Numbered from the stretch's first letter, positions 16,665 through 25,251 are shown. The stretch: 49,305 nucleotides of DNA from Stenotrophomonas maltophilia (GCF_013464915.1 NZ_RAVT01000036.1:1-49305); one strand, 5' to 3'. Program-made: numbers and translations. The notes: generated from the sequence alone by a model not told the origin.

Positions 16665-16763
16665 TCCAGCGTATGCAATGAGCCGCTAGTATGCCGCGCC
16701 GACGCGGAGTTCACCCGGCCTTGACGATACTCGGGTCTCCAGCCAACGCACGAGGTTCACGCC

Positions 16764-17444
16764 ATGCGCCGTTCCCGCCTGTTGCTGCCTGCTCTGGGGC
16801 TTGTCCTGCTGACCGCCTGCCAGGGCCGTTCGCCGGAACCCGGCAAGGAGCCGCCCGCCGGTGACGCGCCCAGCGCGGAGAAGGCCGCCGACGGAAAGAT
16901 GCGCTGGAGCGAAGCCGTGGTCTGGGATGGCGATCTGAACGCATGCCGCCAGGGCGAGAATGCCGCCACCCGGGATTGCCTGCGCGATGCGATGCGCGCC
17001 GGTGGCGCCAGCGCCGAGGCGATCACCGCCGCCGAGCAGCTTTCCAGCGCCGGCGAACTGGCGTACGTCACCGCTTGGCATGAGAACGAGGGGCTGGGCA
17101 TTGCCACGGTCGAGTATCCCTTCCGTGCCAACACCAACGAAGGCACCCGCCTGGTCGACGCCAGCGGCAAGCGCATCGATGTGGACGCCGTGCAGCTGGA
17201 CGACACGCTGCGTGCCGACCCGGCCGTGCAGGAGCTGTTGAAGGCCAACCCGCAGGCCACGCCGTTCGCACCAGCGCAGTCGGCCGGCGCTTCGCCATTG
17301 GATAACGGCGGCATCCGCCTGCTGTACCGCACGCCGCTGCGCGACTGCCACGCCTGCCCGGACGTGGGCCAGCTGCAGATCGCCTACGACTTCGATGCCA
17401 AGCGCAACTTCATTGGCCAGCAGGTGGTACCGGCGACGCCGTAA
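16764..17444 (+). CDS. Putative lipoprotein of unknown function
   Basis: 226 residues. The signal peptide MRRSRLLLPALGLVLLTAC ends in a lipobox (LTAC). The mature part has a short Pro/Glu/Lys linker and then a mixed domain with four cysteines: one in NACRQ, one in RDCLRD, and a C-terminal DCHACP pair. I recognise no family. CACGAGG provides a ribosome site. TTGACG at 16722 may be its -35. It converges on the DUF2867 gene. Confidence 0.8.
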   Translation: MRRSRLLLPALGLVLLTACQGRSPEPGKEPPAGDAPSAEKAADGKMRWSEAVVWDGDLNACRQGENAATRDCLRDAMRAGGASAEAITAAEQLSSAGELAYVTAWHENEGLGIATVEYPFRANTNEGTRLVDASGKRIDVDAVQLDDTLRADPAVQELLKANPQATPFAPAQSAGASPLDNGGIRLLYRTPLRDCHACPDVGQLQIAYDFDAKRNFIGQQVVPATP

Positions 17445-17458
17445 CCCGGAAACGCCGC

Positions 17459-17487
17459 GTGTCGCCGGGCATGGCCCGGCGGACGCA
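17459..17487. repeat. GCCGGGCATGGCCCGGC palindrome
   Basis: CGTGTCGCCGGGCATGGCCCGGCGGACGC at the convergent junction; a relative of the GTAG elements without the GTAG head. Confidence 0.6.
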
Positions 17488-17495
17488 GTGTCGCG

Positions 17496-18002
17496 TCACC
17501 GGTACAACTGCACCTGCTTCTGCAGCAGATGCGGCACGATCAACCTGTGCACGGGCGCGACCGGCAGCATGTAGAGGCGCCCGAACGCGTTGTGCGTATG
17601 CACCACCGTCGCCACTTCCAGCACGTCGCCCTGCCATTGCAGGGCCAGCTGTACGCGCAGGTGGCGATCATCGTCTTCCAGCACGATGGCATCGTCATCC
17701 AGCGACTGCAGGGTGAAGATGCCCAGCCGCTGGCCGGGCACCGGATCGACGGTGTCCTGCACAGCCCGCAGCGAACCCAGGTGTTTCATGCCCAGCAGGC
17801 GCATGCCGTGGTTGCGCAGTGCCATCAAGCCATCGAACCAGCCGGGAATGGTCGCCGCCATGTCGCGGTAGGCCTGCAGTGCGGTACGCCCGTCACGCCG
17901 GGTGGTGGCCTGGCAGGCGTGCACGAAATCCGCACCGGGCAGCTGAGTGCGCAGCACGCTGCCCGCGTTCGGCGGGGCGCTCATCACCGGCGATGTACTC
18001 AC
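17496..18002 (-). CDS. DUF2867 family protein
   Basis: 168 residues using the GTG at 18002, which overlaps the stop of the upstream gene (GTGA); an ATG at 17984 gives 162 residues. The sequence begins TQLPGADFVHACQ, has the central IPGWFDGLMALRN and VPGQRLGIF blocks, and ends with HNAFGRLYMLPVAPVHRLIVP, the DUF2867 C-terminus. The function is not known. It is the downstream partner of the kinase-like gene. Confidence 0.8.
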   Translation of the reverse strand: MSTSPVMSAPPNAGSVLRTQLPGADFVHACQATTRRDGRTALQAYRDMAATIPGWFDGLMALRNHGMRLLGMKHLGSLRAVQDTVDPVPGQRLGIFTLQSLDDDAIVLEDDDRHLRVQLALQWQGDVLEVATVVHTHNAFGRLYMLPVAPVHRLIVPHLLQKQVQLYR

Positions 18003-18661
18003 GGCTTCGGTCCCTGACCCTCGTTGTCTTCCCAGTGCAGGATGCGGCGGGTGACGAAGCGGTAGACCGGCTTGCCGGTGGCGAACCACAGCTCGCGCAC
18101 CCACGAGGTACGCTTGAGTACGCGCTTTTCCACCGGGGTGAGCGATTCACGGCAGTACATGCGCTTGTGCTTGAGCAGGTGGCGCAGGTCCTCGCGGGCC
18201 AAAAGGCGCATCCAGCGTGAGCGCGGGTTGCCGATCACCGCCAGCTGGAAGTCGATCAGCGCCGGGCGGCCATCCTCGGTGACCAGCCAGTTGGCCTCCT
18301 TGGCCAGATCGTTGTGGGCCACGCCACGGCGGTGCAGCTGCTGCAGCAGGCGCCGTGCGGAACGGAACCAGGCCAGGTCGCCGCGCGGCGGACGCTGGTA
18401 CATGGCATCGCCGGCCATGAAGCTGCGATCGAGGTGGCGGCCATCCCAGGCCAGCAGCTGCGGCACATCGGCCATGCCATGGATATGGCGCAGCGCGCGT
18501 GCTTCGCGCCGTGCAAGCCACCACGCGGGCAACCGCAGCCACAGCGGCGTGGCGCCCAGATCGCGGCGAACGAACGGGCCGTCGGGCCCTTCAACCAGAA
18601 GGATCTGACCGAAACTGTCGGCCTTCAAAGCATGGTGGGGAGCGTCTGGCGTATGCGGCAT
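17999..18661 (-). CDS. Lipopolysaccharide-kinase/RIO-like protein kinase
   Basis: 220 residues. The kinase-type catalytic loop is VAHNDLAKEANWL (H-x-D-L-x-x-x-x-N) followed by the metal-binding LIDFQLA in place of DFG. Upstream are a Lys/Arg-rich N-lobe (FVRRDLG, ARREARALRHIHG) and the aromatic acceptor loop. No ATP-binding glycine loop is obvious. Similar small kinases include the Kdo/heptose kinases of LPS synthesis, but no LPS genes are nearby. Linked to the DUF2867 gene. Confidence 0.75.
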   Translation of the reverse strand: MPHTPDAPHHALKADSFGQILLVEGPDGPFVRRDLGATPLWLRLPAWWLARREARALRHIHGMADVPQLLAWDGRHLDRSFMAGDAMYQRPPRGDLAWFRSARRLLQQLHRRGVAHNDLAKEANWLVTEDGRPALIDFQLAVIGNPRSRWMRLLAREDLRHLLKHKRMYCRESLTPVEKRVLKRTSWVRELWFATGKPVYRFVTRRILHWEDNEGQGPKP

Positions 18662-18734
18662 GCCCCCATTCTAGGCGATGGCGCCGGTTGCAAACGGTCA
18701 CGAAGCGGCTGGGAACCAGTCACCTTCACGCCCC

Positions 18735-18740
18735 TATAAT
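18735..18740 (+). promoter_or_regulatory. TATAAT box, leaderless geometry
   Basis: A perfect TATAAT ends 6 nt before the ATG at 18747, so transcription should begin at the start codon. No Shine-Dalgarno sequence is present; the -35 is weak (GGAACC at 17 nt). Confidence 0.6.
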
Positions 18741-18746
18741 CGGGCA

Positions 18747-20744
18747 ATGGACTCTTCATGGATCGACGCCACGCTCGCGTGGATTGCCGCTCACCCCGTG
18801 CTGGCGGGTGCCGTTATCTTCCTCATCGCCTTCTGCGATGCGGTGATCATTCTCGGCGCCATCGTGCCGGCCCTGCCGCTGCTGTTCGCGGTGGGCGTGT
18901 TCATTGGCCTGGGCCAGATCTCCGGGCCGTACGCAGTGGCGGCTGCGGCATTGGGTGCGTTTGCCGGCGATGGCATCAGCTACTGGATCGGCCGCCGCTG
19001 GGGCGACCGCCTGCGTGGCATGTGGCCGTTCAGCCGCTATCCGCAGCTGCTCGACCGCGGCGAGAACCTGTTCCGCCGCAATGCATTCAAGAGCATCCTG
19101 GTGGCGCGCTACGTTGGCGCGATCCGCCCGTTCGTACCGGCCATCGCCGGCATGATGAAGATGCCCGCCAGCCGCTACGTGCAGGCCAGCGGCATCGCCA
19201 GCATTTCGTGGGCGGTGCTGTTCCTTGCCCCGGGCTGGATCCTCGGAGAAGCGTATGACGCGGTGGCTGCCGTGGCGGGGCGGCTGGTGGTGGTGGTCGG
19301 CCTGCTGGCGGTGATCCTTGGCCTGGTCTGGGCCATCGTGCTGTACGGCTACCGCTGGTCGGCCGCACGCATGGACAACTGGCTGGCACGCTTGCTGGAC
19401 TGGTCCAACCGCCACCCGACGCTGGGCCGCTACACCGTCGGCGTGCTGGACCCTAAGCGCCGCGAATCGGTGCCGCTGGCGATGCTGGCGCTGATGCTGC
19501 TGCTGCTGGGCTGGGGCTGGTTCGCGCTGCTGACCGTGGTGGTCGCACACGGCGAGCCGCTGGCCATCGACCTACTGGTGCACCAGGCCATGCTGGCGCT
19601 GCGCAATCCGCTGGCCGACTACCCGATGGCGGCCCTGGCTTCGCTCGGTGCCTGGCAGGTGCTGTTGCCGGCCACGGCCGCGGCGATGGGCTACCTGGTC
19701 TGGCGCCGGCGCTGGATGGCGGCGGCACACTGGCTGGCCGCCCTCGCCTTCGGCCTGGCGCTGACCATGCTGCTCGGTGCCACCGTGGATGTGGTGCGCC
19801 CGATCGATGCCAGCAGCGGCTTCGGCTTCCCGTCGGTGTCGGTGACCATGGCCACCATCACCTTCGGCTTCTTCGCGGTGCTGATCGCACGCGAGATGCC
19901 CGGCCGCACCCGCGTCTGGCCGTACCTGGTGTCGGGCATCGTGGTCAGCCTGATCGGCTTCTCGCGCCTGTACCTGGGCGCGCACTGGCTGAGCGATGTG
20001 ATCGGCGGCATGCTGTTCGGCACGTTCTGGCTGCTGGTGCTGGGCATCGCCTATCGCCGCCGCTTCAACCGCTCGTTCTGGGTGAAGCCGGTGGCATGGC
20101 TGTTCTACGGCGTCTTCGCCGTGGCGGCGATGTGGTACGCGCCGCGCCACATTCCGGTGAAGCTGGAACGCTTCGAACCGACCCTGCCGGCCCCGCAGGC
20201 GATGGACATGCAGGCCTGGTGGCAGCACGACTGGGCGCAGCTGCCGCCACGCCGCAACGAATTCGACGACGACCAGCGCTGGCCGCTTGACGTGCAGGTG
20301 GCCGGCCCATTGGCACCGCTGCAGGCGCAGCTGGAAGCACGTGGCTGGAAGCGGCAGGAACAAGCCGGCTGGCAGCAGGCGCTGCTGATGCTGGACAAGA
20401 ACACCGGTGCCGATGAACTGCCGGTGTTGCCGGCGACGCTGGAAACCCGTGTGGAAGCCCTGCTGATGGTACGCCAGGGCGCGAAGCCGGATGAGCGCTA
20501 TGTACTGCGGCTGTGGCCGGCACCGGCCCAGTTGCAGCCGGGCAACACGCCGCTGTGGCTGGGCAGCGCACAGACCCTGCGTTACGAACGCCACTTCGAG
20601 TGGATCGGCATGTGGCACCCGCTGCGTGGCGTCGACCCGGCATTGAATGCCGTGAAGGAAGCCGTGCAGGAGCTGCCGCAGCGCGAGGATGTGCACAGCG
20701 AAACCGGGTTGCCGGTGCTGCGGTTGAAGACCACCACGCCTTGA
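18747..20744 (+). CDS. DedA / PAP2-like / LssY-C fusion membrane protein
   Basis: 665 residues in three parts. Residues 1-200 are a DedA domain with RYVGAIRPFVPAIAG (121-135), the signature of undecaprenyl-phosphate/phospholipid flippases. Residues 240-455 are a multi-helix PAP2-like domain: motif C3 SRLYLGAHWLSD (406-417) is intact, but C1 lacks its Lys (Gly344 before RP 351-352) and C2 reads PSVS (362-365) where PSGH is normal, so the catalytic His is missing. Residues 480-665 are a soluble LssY-C-like tail. Lipid phosphate handling at the inner membrane is likely, dephosphorylation doubtful. The start follows a TATAAT box by 6 nt. Confidence 0.88.
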   Translation: MDSSWIDATLAWIAAHPVLAGAVIFLIAFCDAVIILGAIVPALPLLFAVGVFIGLGQISGPYAVAAAALGAFAGDGISYWIGRRWGDRLRGMWPFSRYPQLLDRGENLFRRNAFKSILVARYVGAIRPFVPAIAGMMKMPASRYVQASGIASISWAVLFLAPGWILGEAYDAVAAVAGRLVVVVGLLAVILGLVWAIVLYGYRWSAARMDNWLARLLDWSNRHPTLGRYTVGVLDPKRRESVPLAMLALMLLLLGWGWFALLTVVVAHGEPLAIDLLVHQAMLALRNPLADYPMAALASLGAWQVLLPATAAAMGYLVWRRRWMAAAHWLAALAFGLALTMLLGATVDVVRPIDASSGFGFPSVSVTMATITFGFFAVLIAREMPGRTRVWPYLVSGIVVSLIGFSRLYLGAHWLSDVIGGMLFGTFWLLVLGIAYRRRFNRSFWVKPVAWLFYGVFAVAAMWYAPRHIPVKLERFEPTLPAPQAMDMQAWWQHDWAQLPPRRNEFDDDQRWPLDVQVAGPLAPLQAQLEARGWKRQEQAGWQQALLMLDKNTGADELPVLPATLETRVEALLMVRQGAKPDERYVLRLWPAPAQLQPGNTPLWLGSAQTLRYERHFEWIGMWHPLRGVDPALNAVKEAVQELPQREDVHSETGLPVLRLKTTTP

Positions 20745-20770
20745 CGGGTACCGGTGCGCGATCACCCACT

Positions 20771-20838
20771 GTAGCGCCGAGCCTGCGCTCGGCTGCTTTT
20801 CGCGCGATCCAACAAGCCGAGCATAGGCTCGGCTCTAC
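20771..20838. repeat. GTAG REP dimer (REPIN)
   Basis: GTAGCGCCGAGCCTGCGCTCGGC and, inverted, GCCGAGCATAGGCTCGGCTC with TAC, 21 bp apart. It lies 26 bp after the fusion gene. Confidence 0.85.
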
Positions 20839-20839
20839 A

Positions 20840-20862
20840 GTAGATCCACGCCATGCGTGGAT
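20840..20862 (+). repeat. GTAG-type palindrome (ATCCACGC stem)
   Basis: GTAGATCCACGCCATGCGTG then GAT; abuts the preceding dimer. Confidence 0.8.
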
Positions 20863-20885
20863 GGCATCCCACGCATACCCCAGCA

Positions 20886-20910
20886 TGTGCACCAAGGTGC
20901 ACACCCACCC
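20886..20910 (-). repeat. Extragenic palindrome, GTGCACC type
   Basis: TGTGCACCAAGGTGCACACCCAC: a GTGCACC/GGTGCAC stem with GTGGG on the minus strand. Confidence 0.55.
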
Positions 20911-20921
20911 GAGGCAGGCTT

Positions 20922-21500
20922 CTACGGCATCCAGCCCAGCAACTGCTGCAACCGCTGGTGCGGGTCATCCAGTTGCAGCAGCTGCAATCGCTGCTGCTCG
21001 CTCAGCGGCAGCAGCTCGGCCAGCCGCCAGCCGACCCAGCTGGCCTGGTCCAGCAGCGCCGGATTGGCCGGCGCATAGGCCTCACCGGCCTGCTCGATGA
21101 TGTGCCCCAGCACCGTGGCCAGCAGTGCATGCTGCGGCCGCAGTTCGTCATCGGGGTCTTCCTCGCACCAGCGCACATCGGCCACCACCAGCCCGTTGTC
21201 GCGCACGCGGGTGCGCTCGACATGGAAGCGGCGGGTGCCGCGCAGGCGCAGCTGCAGCACGCCGTCGGCGCCGACATCGAAGTCTTCGATGCGCACCTGC
21301 ACGCCATAGGCCGCCGGTGTTGCCGGGGCTCCCACTTCCTGGCCGTCGAGGATCAGGCAGACACCAAAGCCCTCACCACTACGGCCGCTGTCGCGGACAA
21401 GATCCAGGTACCGCCGCTCGAACACGCGCAGGCCCACCGCTGCACCCGGTACCAGCGTGGTGTGCAGCGGAAACAGTGGCAGTGACGCGTCGCTGCTCAT
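20922..21500 (-). CDS. LON-substrate-binding-domain protein
   Basis: 192 residues. The start LPLFPLHTTLVPGAAVGLRVFERRYLDLV is the Lon N-terminal (LAN) domain signature, followed by a beta-rich half with GVQVRIEDFDVGADG and a C-terminal helical tail. There is no AAA or protease part, so it is a stand-alone LON-domain protein, presumed to bind unfolded or specific proteins. The start overlaps the mpl stop (ATGA), so it is translated from the mpl transcript. Confidence 0.88.
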   Translation of the reverse strand: MSSDASLPLFPLHTTLVPGAAVGLRVFERRYLDLVRDSGRSGEGFGVCLILDGQEVGAPATPAAYGVQVRIEDFDVGADGVLQLRLRGTRRFHVERTRVRDNGLVVADVRWCEEDPDDELRPQHALLATVLGHIIEQAGEAYAPANPALLDQASWVGWRLAELLPLSEQQRLQLLQLDDPHQRLQQLLGWMP

Positions 21501-22861
21501 CGGGCCTGCAGCGCGGCAAGGAAGCGGCGCGGTGCGCCGTCGAAGCCACCATTGGACATGAACACCACGTGGTCGCCGCTGCGCGCGCTGGCCTGCAGCT
21601 GCGCCAGCAGCGCGTCGGTATCCGGCACCGCGTGCGCTTCACCACGCACCGCAGCGATCACCGCAGCGGCATCCCAGGCCAGTTCCGGACGATGCAGGAA
21701 CACCACTTCGTCGGCCAGTGCCAGCGAGGGCGCCAGCGCCTGCGCATGGGCGCCCAGACGCATCGAATTGCTGCGCGGTTCCATCGCGACCACGATGCGC
21801 GCATCGCCCACCTTGGCACGCAGGCCTTCCAGCGTGGTGGCGATTGCGGTCGGGTGATGGGCGAAATCGTCGTAGACGGTGATGCCGTCATGGCTGCCGA
21901 TCACTTCCATGCGGCGCTTGACGCTGCGGAAGCGCGCCAGCGCCGGCATCACCTCGGCCGGCGCCACGCCCACTGCATGTGCAGCGGCCAGCGCGGCCAG
22001 GCCGTTGAGCACGTTGTGACGGCCGAGCAATGACCACTGCACATCGCCCAGCGCCTGCCCTCGATGGTGCACGCGGAACGCGCTGCCATCGGCAGCCAGC
22101 AGTTCCGCATGCCATTCCAGGGACGGGTCGAAACCGAAGCGCTCGACCGGCGTCCAGCACCCCATCGCCAGCACCTCGGCCAGGTGCTGATCCTCACCGT
22201 TGACGATCAGGCGGCCACGTGCCGGCACGGTGCGCACCAGATGGTGGAACTGGCGCTGGATCGCGGCCACGTCCGGGAAAATATCGGCGTGGTCGTACTC
22301 AAGGTTGTTGAGGATGGCCACCAGCGGCCGGTAATGCACGAACTTGCTGCGCTTGTCGAAGAAGGCAGTGTCGTACTCATCGGCCTCGACCACGAATTCG
22401 CGGCCCTGGCCCAGCCGGGCCGAAACGCCGAAATCCTCGGCCACGCCGCCGATCAGGAAGCCAGGCGAACGCCCGGCGCTTTCCAGCAGCCAGGTGAGGA
22501 TGGTGGTGGTGGTGGTCTTGCCATGGGTACCGGCCACGGCCAGGGTGTCGCGGCCCGGCAGTACCTGTTCGGACAGCCACTGCGCGCCCGAAATGTAGCG
22601 CTGGCCGGCGTCGAGCACGGCCTCCACGGCCGCATTGCCGCGCGAGAGCGCGTTGCCGATCACCACGTCATCGGTTCCGGCCGGCACGCTGTCGGTGCGA
22701 TAGCCCTGGTCCAGGGTGATGCCCAGCTGTTCCAGCTGGGTCGACATCGGCGGATAGATGGCCTGGTCGCTGCCACTGACCGTATGGCCGAGTTCCCGCG
22801 CCAGGGCGGCCACGCCGCCCATGAAGGTGCCGGCGATTGCAAGGATATGTACGCTGCTCAT
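21497..22861 (-). CDS. mpl: UDP-N-acetylmuramate:L-alanyl-gamma-D-glutamyl-meso-diaminopimelate ligase
   Basis: 454 residues, Mur-ligase family. It attaches the recovered tripeptide to UDP-MurNAc in peptidoglycan recycling. Marks: HILAIAGTFMGGVAALARELGH, the P-loop AGTHGKTTTTT, the central VEADEYDTAFFDKRSKFVHY, ILNNLEYDHADIF, and the C-terminal VYDDFAHHPTAI. Those last two stretches separate Mpl from MurC. The start is chosen at MSSVHILAIAG; the frame stays open further upstream without homology. The upstream 328 bp hold a probable small RNA. Confidence 0.95.
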   Translation of the reverse strand: MSSVHILAIAGTFMGGVAALARELGHTVSGSDQAIYPPMSTQLEQLGITLDQGYRTDSVPAGTDDVVIGNALSRGNAAVEAVLDAGQRYISGAQWLSEQVLPGRDTLAVAGTHGKTTTTTILTWLLESAGRSPGFLIGGVAEDFGVSARLGQGREFVVEADEYDTAFFDKRSKFVHYRPLVAILNNLEYDHADIFPDVAAIQRQFHHLVRTVPARGRLIVNGEDQHLAEVLAMGCWTPVERFGFDPSLEWHAELLAADGSAFRVHHRGQALGDVQWSLLGRHNVLNGLAALAAAHAVGVAPAEVMPALARFRSVKRRMEVIGSHDGITVYDDFAHHPTAIATTLEGLRAKVGDARIVVAMEPRSNSMRLGAHAQALAPSLALADEVVFLHRPELAWDAAAVIAAVRGEAHAVPDTDALLAQLQASARSGDHVVFMSNGGFDGAPRRFLAALQAR

Positions 22862-23009
22862 GACCGGGGATTGTGACCGATGACGGCTGTATAGGGCCAA
22901 TGTCCGCCTCCGGGTAAGACAAGTCCTACACGGGATGTGAGAAAACTCCAATCTTCTGTCAGGGAATTCCCGATAGCGATGTTCTGTGAACCCGGACACA
23001 ATTCGAACT

Positions 23010-23150
23010 GCCAGCCGCAGTACCCGAACCGGTCCTACTCCCCAAGAGGCCATCCCCAAGGGAGCTCATGCTGCGGGGCCCTGAGCAAGCCCTCTGCTGG
23101 CGCCTATCAAACGACACAGGCCTGATCCTCGCGGACCAGGCCTGTGTTTT
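23010..23150 (+). ncRNA. Candidate structured small RNA between mpl and adk
   Basis: Both flanking genes run on the minus strand, yet a strong plus-strand intrinsic terminator (23115-23149) ends this stretch. Before it are several compact hairpins: CCT-ACTCCCCAAG-AGG (23034), TCCC-CAA-GGGA (23053), GCTCA-...-TGAGC with a G-rich loop (23064-23086), and AGCA-AGCCCTC-TGCT (23084-23098). C-rich loops suggest an antisense regulator. The 5' end is a guess: ACACAATT at 22997 could be a -10. The layout recalls the C-rich-loop RNA sX13 of Xanthomonas, but I could not verify that. Confidence 0.5.
23115..23149 (+). terminator. Strong plus-strand intrinsic terminator
   Basis: CACAGGCCTG-ATCCTCGCGGAC-CAGGCCTGTG followed by TTTTTT. 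The minus strand has no T-run after the hairpin, so it does not serve adk. Confidence 0.85.
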
Positions 23151-23189
23151 TTGCGCCCGAAGGGCCGGAAGCGTGCCGGCCCCGCCGGA

Positions 23190-23753
23190 TCAGGCCTTGA
23201 TCGCCGCCAGGATGCGGGCTTCGATCTCGTCCAGCTCACCGACGCCGTCGACGCGGGCCAGGGTGCCACGGCCGGCGTAGAAGTCGACCACCGGGGCGGT
23301 CTGGTCGTTGTAGACCTGCAGGCGCTGACGCACCGCTTCCGGATTGTCGTCGGCACGACCCTGCTCCTTGGCACGACCGGCAATGCGGTCGACCAGCAGC
23401 TCGGTGGCCACGTCCAGCTGCACCACGGCGTCCAGCGGCTGGCCGATCTTGGCCAGCAGGCCGTCCATCGCGTTGGCCTGGGCCACATTGCGCGGGTAGC
23501 CATCGAGGATAAAGCCCTTGGCGACATCGGCCTGGGTCAGGCGCGACTCCAGCATGCCCAGCAGGATGTCGTCCGACACCAGGTTGCCGGCATCCATCAC
23601 CGTCTTGGCCTGCTTGCCCAGCTCCGTGCCCGCGGCGATTTCCGCGCGCAGCATGTCACCGGTCGAAATGTGGGCGATACCCAGCTTTTCCTTCAGGCGC
23701 GTCGCCTGTGTCCCCTTGCCCGAACCGGGCGGTCCCAACAGAACCAATCGCAT
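23190..23753 (-). CDS. adk: Adenylate kinase
   Basis: 187 residues. AMP + ATP to 2 ADP. P-loop GPPGSGKGTQATRL, AMP-site HISTGDMLRAE and GFILDGYPRNVAQA, and the region GRADDNPEAVRQRLQVY. This is the short-type enzyme: the long zinc-type LID insert is absent. The start is at MRLVLLGPPG; an upstream open frame adds 22 residues without homology. It is divergent from the PPi-phosphofructokinase gene, with 136 bp between. Confidence 0.97.
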   Translation of the reverse strand: MRLVLLGPPGSGKGTQATRLKEKLGIAHISTGDMLRAEIAAGTELGKQAKTVMDAGNLVSDDILLGMLESRLTQADVAKGFILDGYPRNVAQANAMDGLLAKIGQPLDAVVQLDVATELLVDRIAGRAKEQGRADDNPEAVRQRLQVYNDQTAPVVDFYAGRGTLARVDGVGELDEIEARILAAIKA

Positions 23754-23889
23754 TGACCTGACTCCAACGTGTTGAAAACAAAGAAGGTTCGCGTCCCGGA
23801 CGGACCGGTATCGCTGCACCGCAATAGCGCCACTTTACCGCATCCGGGTAATGTCCCTGCAATGTCCTTTCCCCCGAGCAGGTAGACGC

Positions 23890-25146
23890 ATGCGCAACGG
23901 TACTCTCCTCTACGCCCAATCCGGTGGTGTCACCGCGGTCATCAACGCCACGGCGGCGGCGGTGATCGAGCAGGCCCGGGCCAAGGGCATCAAGGTCCTG
24001 GCCGCGCGCAACGGCATCCTCGGCGCGCTGCGCGAAGAGCTGATCGACACCAGCAAGGAGAGCGCTGCGGCGATCCGCGCCCTCGCCCATACCCCGGGCG
24101 GCGCGTTCGGCTCGTGCCGGGTCAAGCTGAAGTCGCTGGACGCCGACCGTGCCCGCTACGACCGCCTGCTGGAGGTGCTGCAGGCCCACGATGTGCGCTG
24201 GTTCCTCTACAACGGCGGCAACGACTCGGCCGACACCGCACTGAAGGTCTCGCAGCTGGCCAAGGCCTCCGGCTACGACCTGACCTGCATCGGCGTGCCC
24301 AAGACCATCGACAACGATCTGGCGGTGACCGACACCTGCCCCGGCTTCGGCTCGGCGGCCAAGTACACCGCCGTATCGGTACGCGAGGCCGCGCTGGACG
24401 TGGCGGCAATGGCCGAGACTTCGACCCGCGTCTTCATCTACGAGGCGATGGGCCGCCACGCCGGCTGGCTGGCCGCGGCCGCCGGCCTGGCCGGCAACGG
24501 CGATGACGAAGCCCCGCACATCATCCTGCTGCCCGAGCGCGCCTACGACGAGGCGATGTTCCTGGCCAAGGTGAAGGCGGTGGTCGAGCGCGTCGGCTAC
24601 TGCGTGGTGGTGGCGTCGGAAGGCATCGCCACCGCCGATGGCCGCTTCGTTGCCGACGCCGGCGGCGGCAAGGACTCGTTCGGCCACTCGCAGCTGGGTG
24701 GCGTGGCCGCGCACCTGGCTGGCCGGGTCAAGGACCAGTTGGGGCTGAAGGTGCACTGGGCCCTGCCCGACTACCTGCAGCGCTCGGCCCGGCACCTGGC
24801 CAGCAGGACCGACTGGGAGCAGGCGCAGGCCGTGGGCAAGGCTGCCGTGCAGCTGGCGCTGAAGGGCCAGAACGGGGTGATGCCGGTGATCGTCCGCAGC
24901 AGCGATGCGCCCTATCGCTGGAAGATCGAAGCAGCGCCACTGTCGAAGATCGCCAACCACGAGAAGAAGATGCCGGCCGGCTTCATCCACCGCGATGGCT
25001 TCGGCATCACCGCCAGGGCGCGCGCCTACCTGTCGCCGCTGATCAAGGGCGAGGCGCCGCTTCCCTACGGCGCCGACGGCCTGCCGAAATACGTCACGCT
25101 GAAGAACGTGGCGGTGAAGCAGAAGCTGCCGCCCTTCGAGGGCTGA
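23890..25146 (+). CDS. pfp: Pyrophosphate-dependent 6-phosphofructokinase
   Basis: 418 residues. It phosphorylates fructose 6-phosphate reversibly, with pyrophosphate instead of ATP. The donor type is readable from two positions: GGND (109-112, Asp112 where ATP enzymes have Gly) and PKTIDND (137-143, Lys138 where ATP enzymes have Gly). Substrate contacts include MGRHAGWLAAAAGL and PERAYDE. AGGTAG precedes the ATG; the frame stays open to 23851 without homology. It lies next to adk and 1.5 kb before hppA. Confidence 0.94.
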   Translation: MRNGTLLYAQSGGVTAVINATAAAVIEQARAKGIKVLAARNGILGALREELIDTSKESAAAIRALAHTPGGAFGSCRVKLKSLDADRARYDRLLEVLQAHDVRWFLYNGGNDSADTALKVSQLAKASGYDLTCIGVPKTIDNDLAVTDTCPGFGSAAKYTAVSVREAALDVAAMAETSTRVFIYEAMGRHAGWLAAAAGLAGNGDDEAPHIILLPERAYDEAMFLAKVKAVVERVGYCVVVASEGIATADGRFVADAGGGKDSFGHSQLGGVAAHLAGRVKDQLGLKVHWALPDYLQRSARHLASRTDWEQAQAVGKAAVQLALKGQNGVMPVIVRSSDAPYRWKIEAAPLSKIANHEKKMPAGFIHRDGFGITARARAYLSPLIKGEAPLPYGADGLPKYVTLKNVAVKQKLPPFEG

Positions 25147-25151
25147 CCTGG

Positions 25152-25251
25152 AAAAGGGGACGGAGGGGATTAAGTCGCATACGCCCCTCCGTCATCTCCA
25201 ACAGCGTCAGCAGTGGATCGGATACGACTTAATCCCCTCCGTCCCCTTTTT
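25152..25251. repeat. AAAAGGGGACGG-type inverted repeat, copy 3
   Basis: The arms AAAAGGGGACGGAGGGGATT plus AAGTCG and CGACTTAATCCCC... pair over about 26 bp; the 50-nt interior includes a truncated CCCCTCCGTC. It starts 6 bp after the pfp stop and ends in TTTTTTG. Confidence 0.85.

Noticed and set aside
22937..23125. 62-codon plus-strand open frame in the mpl-adk gap
   Set aside because: No ribosome site; hairpins and a terminator explain the conservation-like structure better as RNA.
5252..25251. AAAAGGGGACGG repeats as a CRISPR array
   Set aside because: Copies are thousands of bases apart, each an inverted repeat, with no regular spacer pattern or cas genes.
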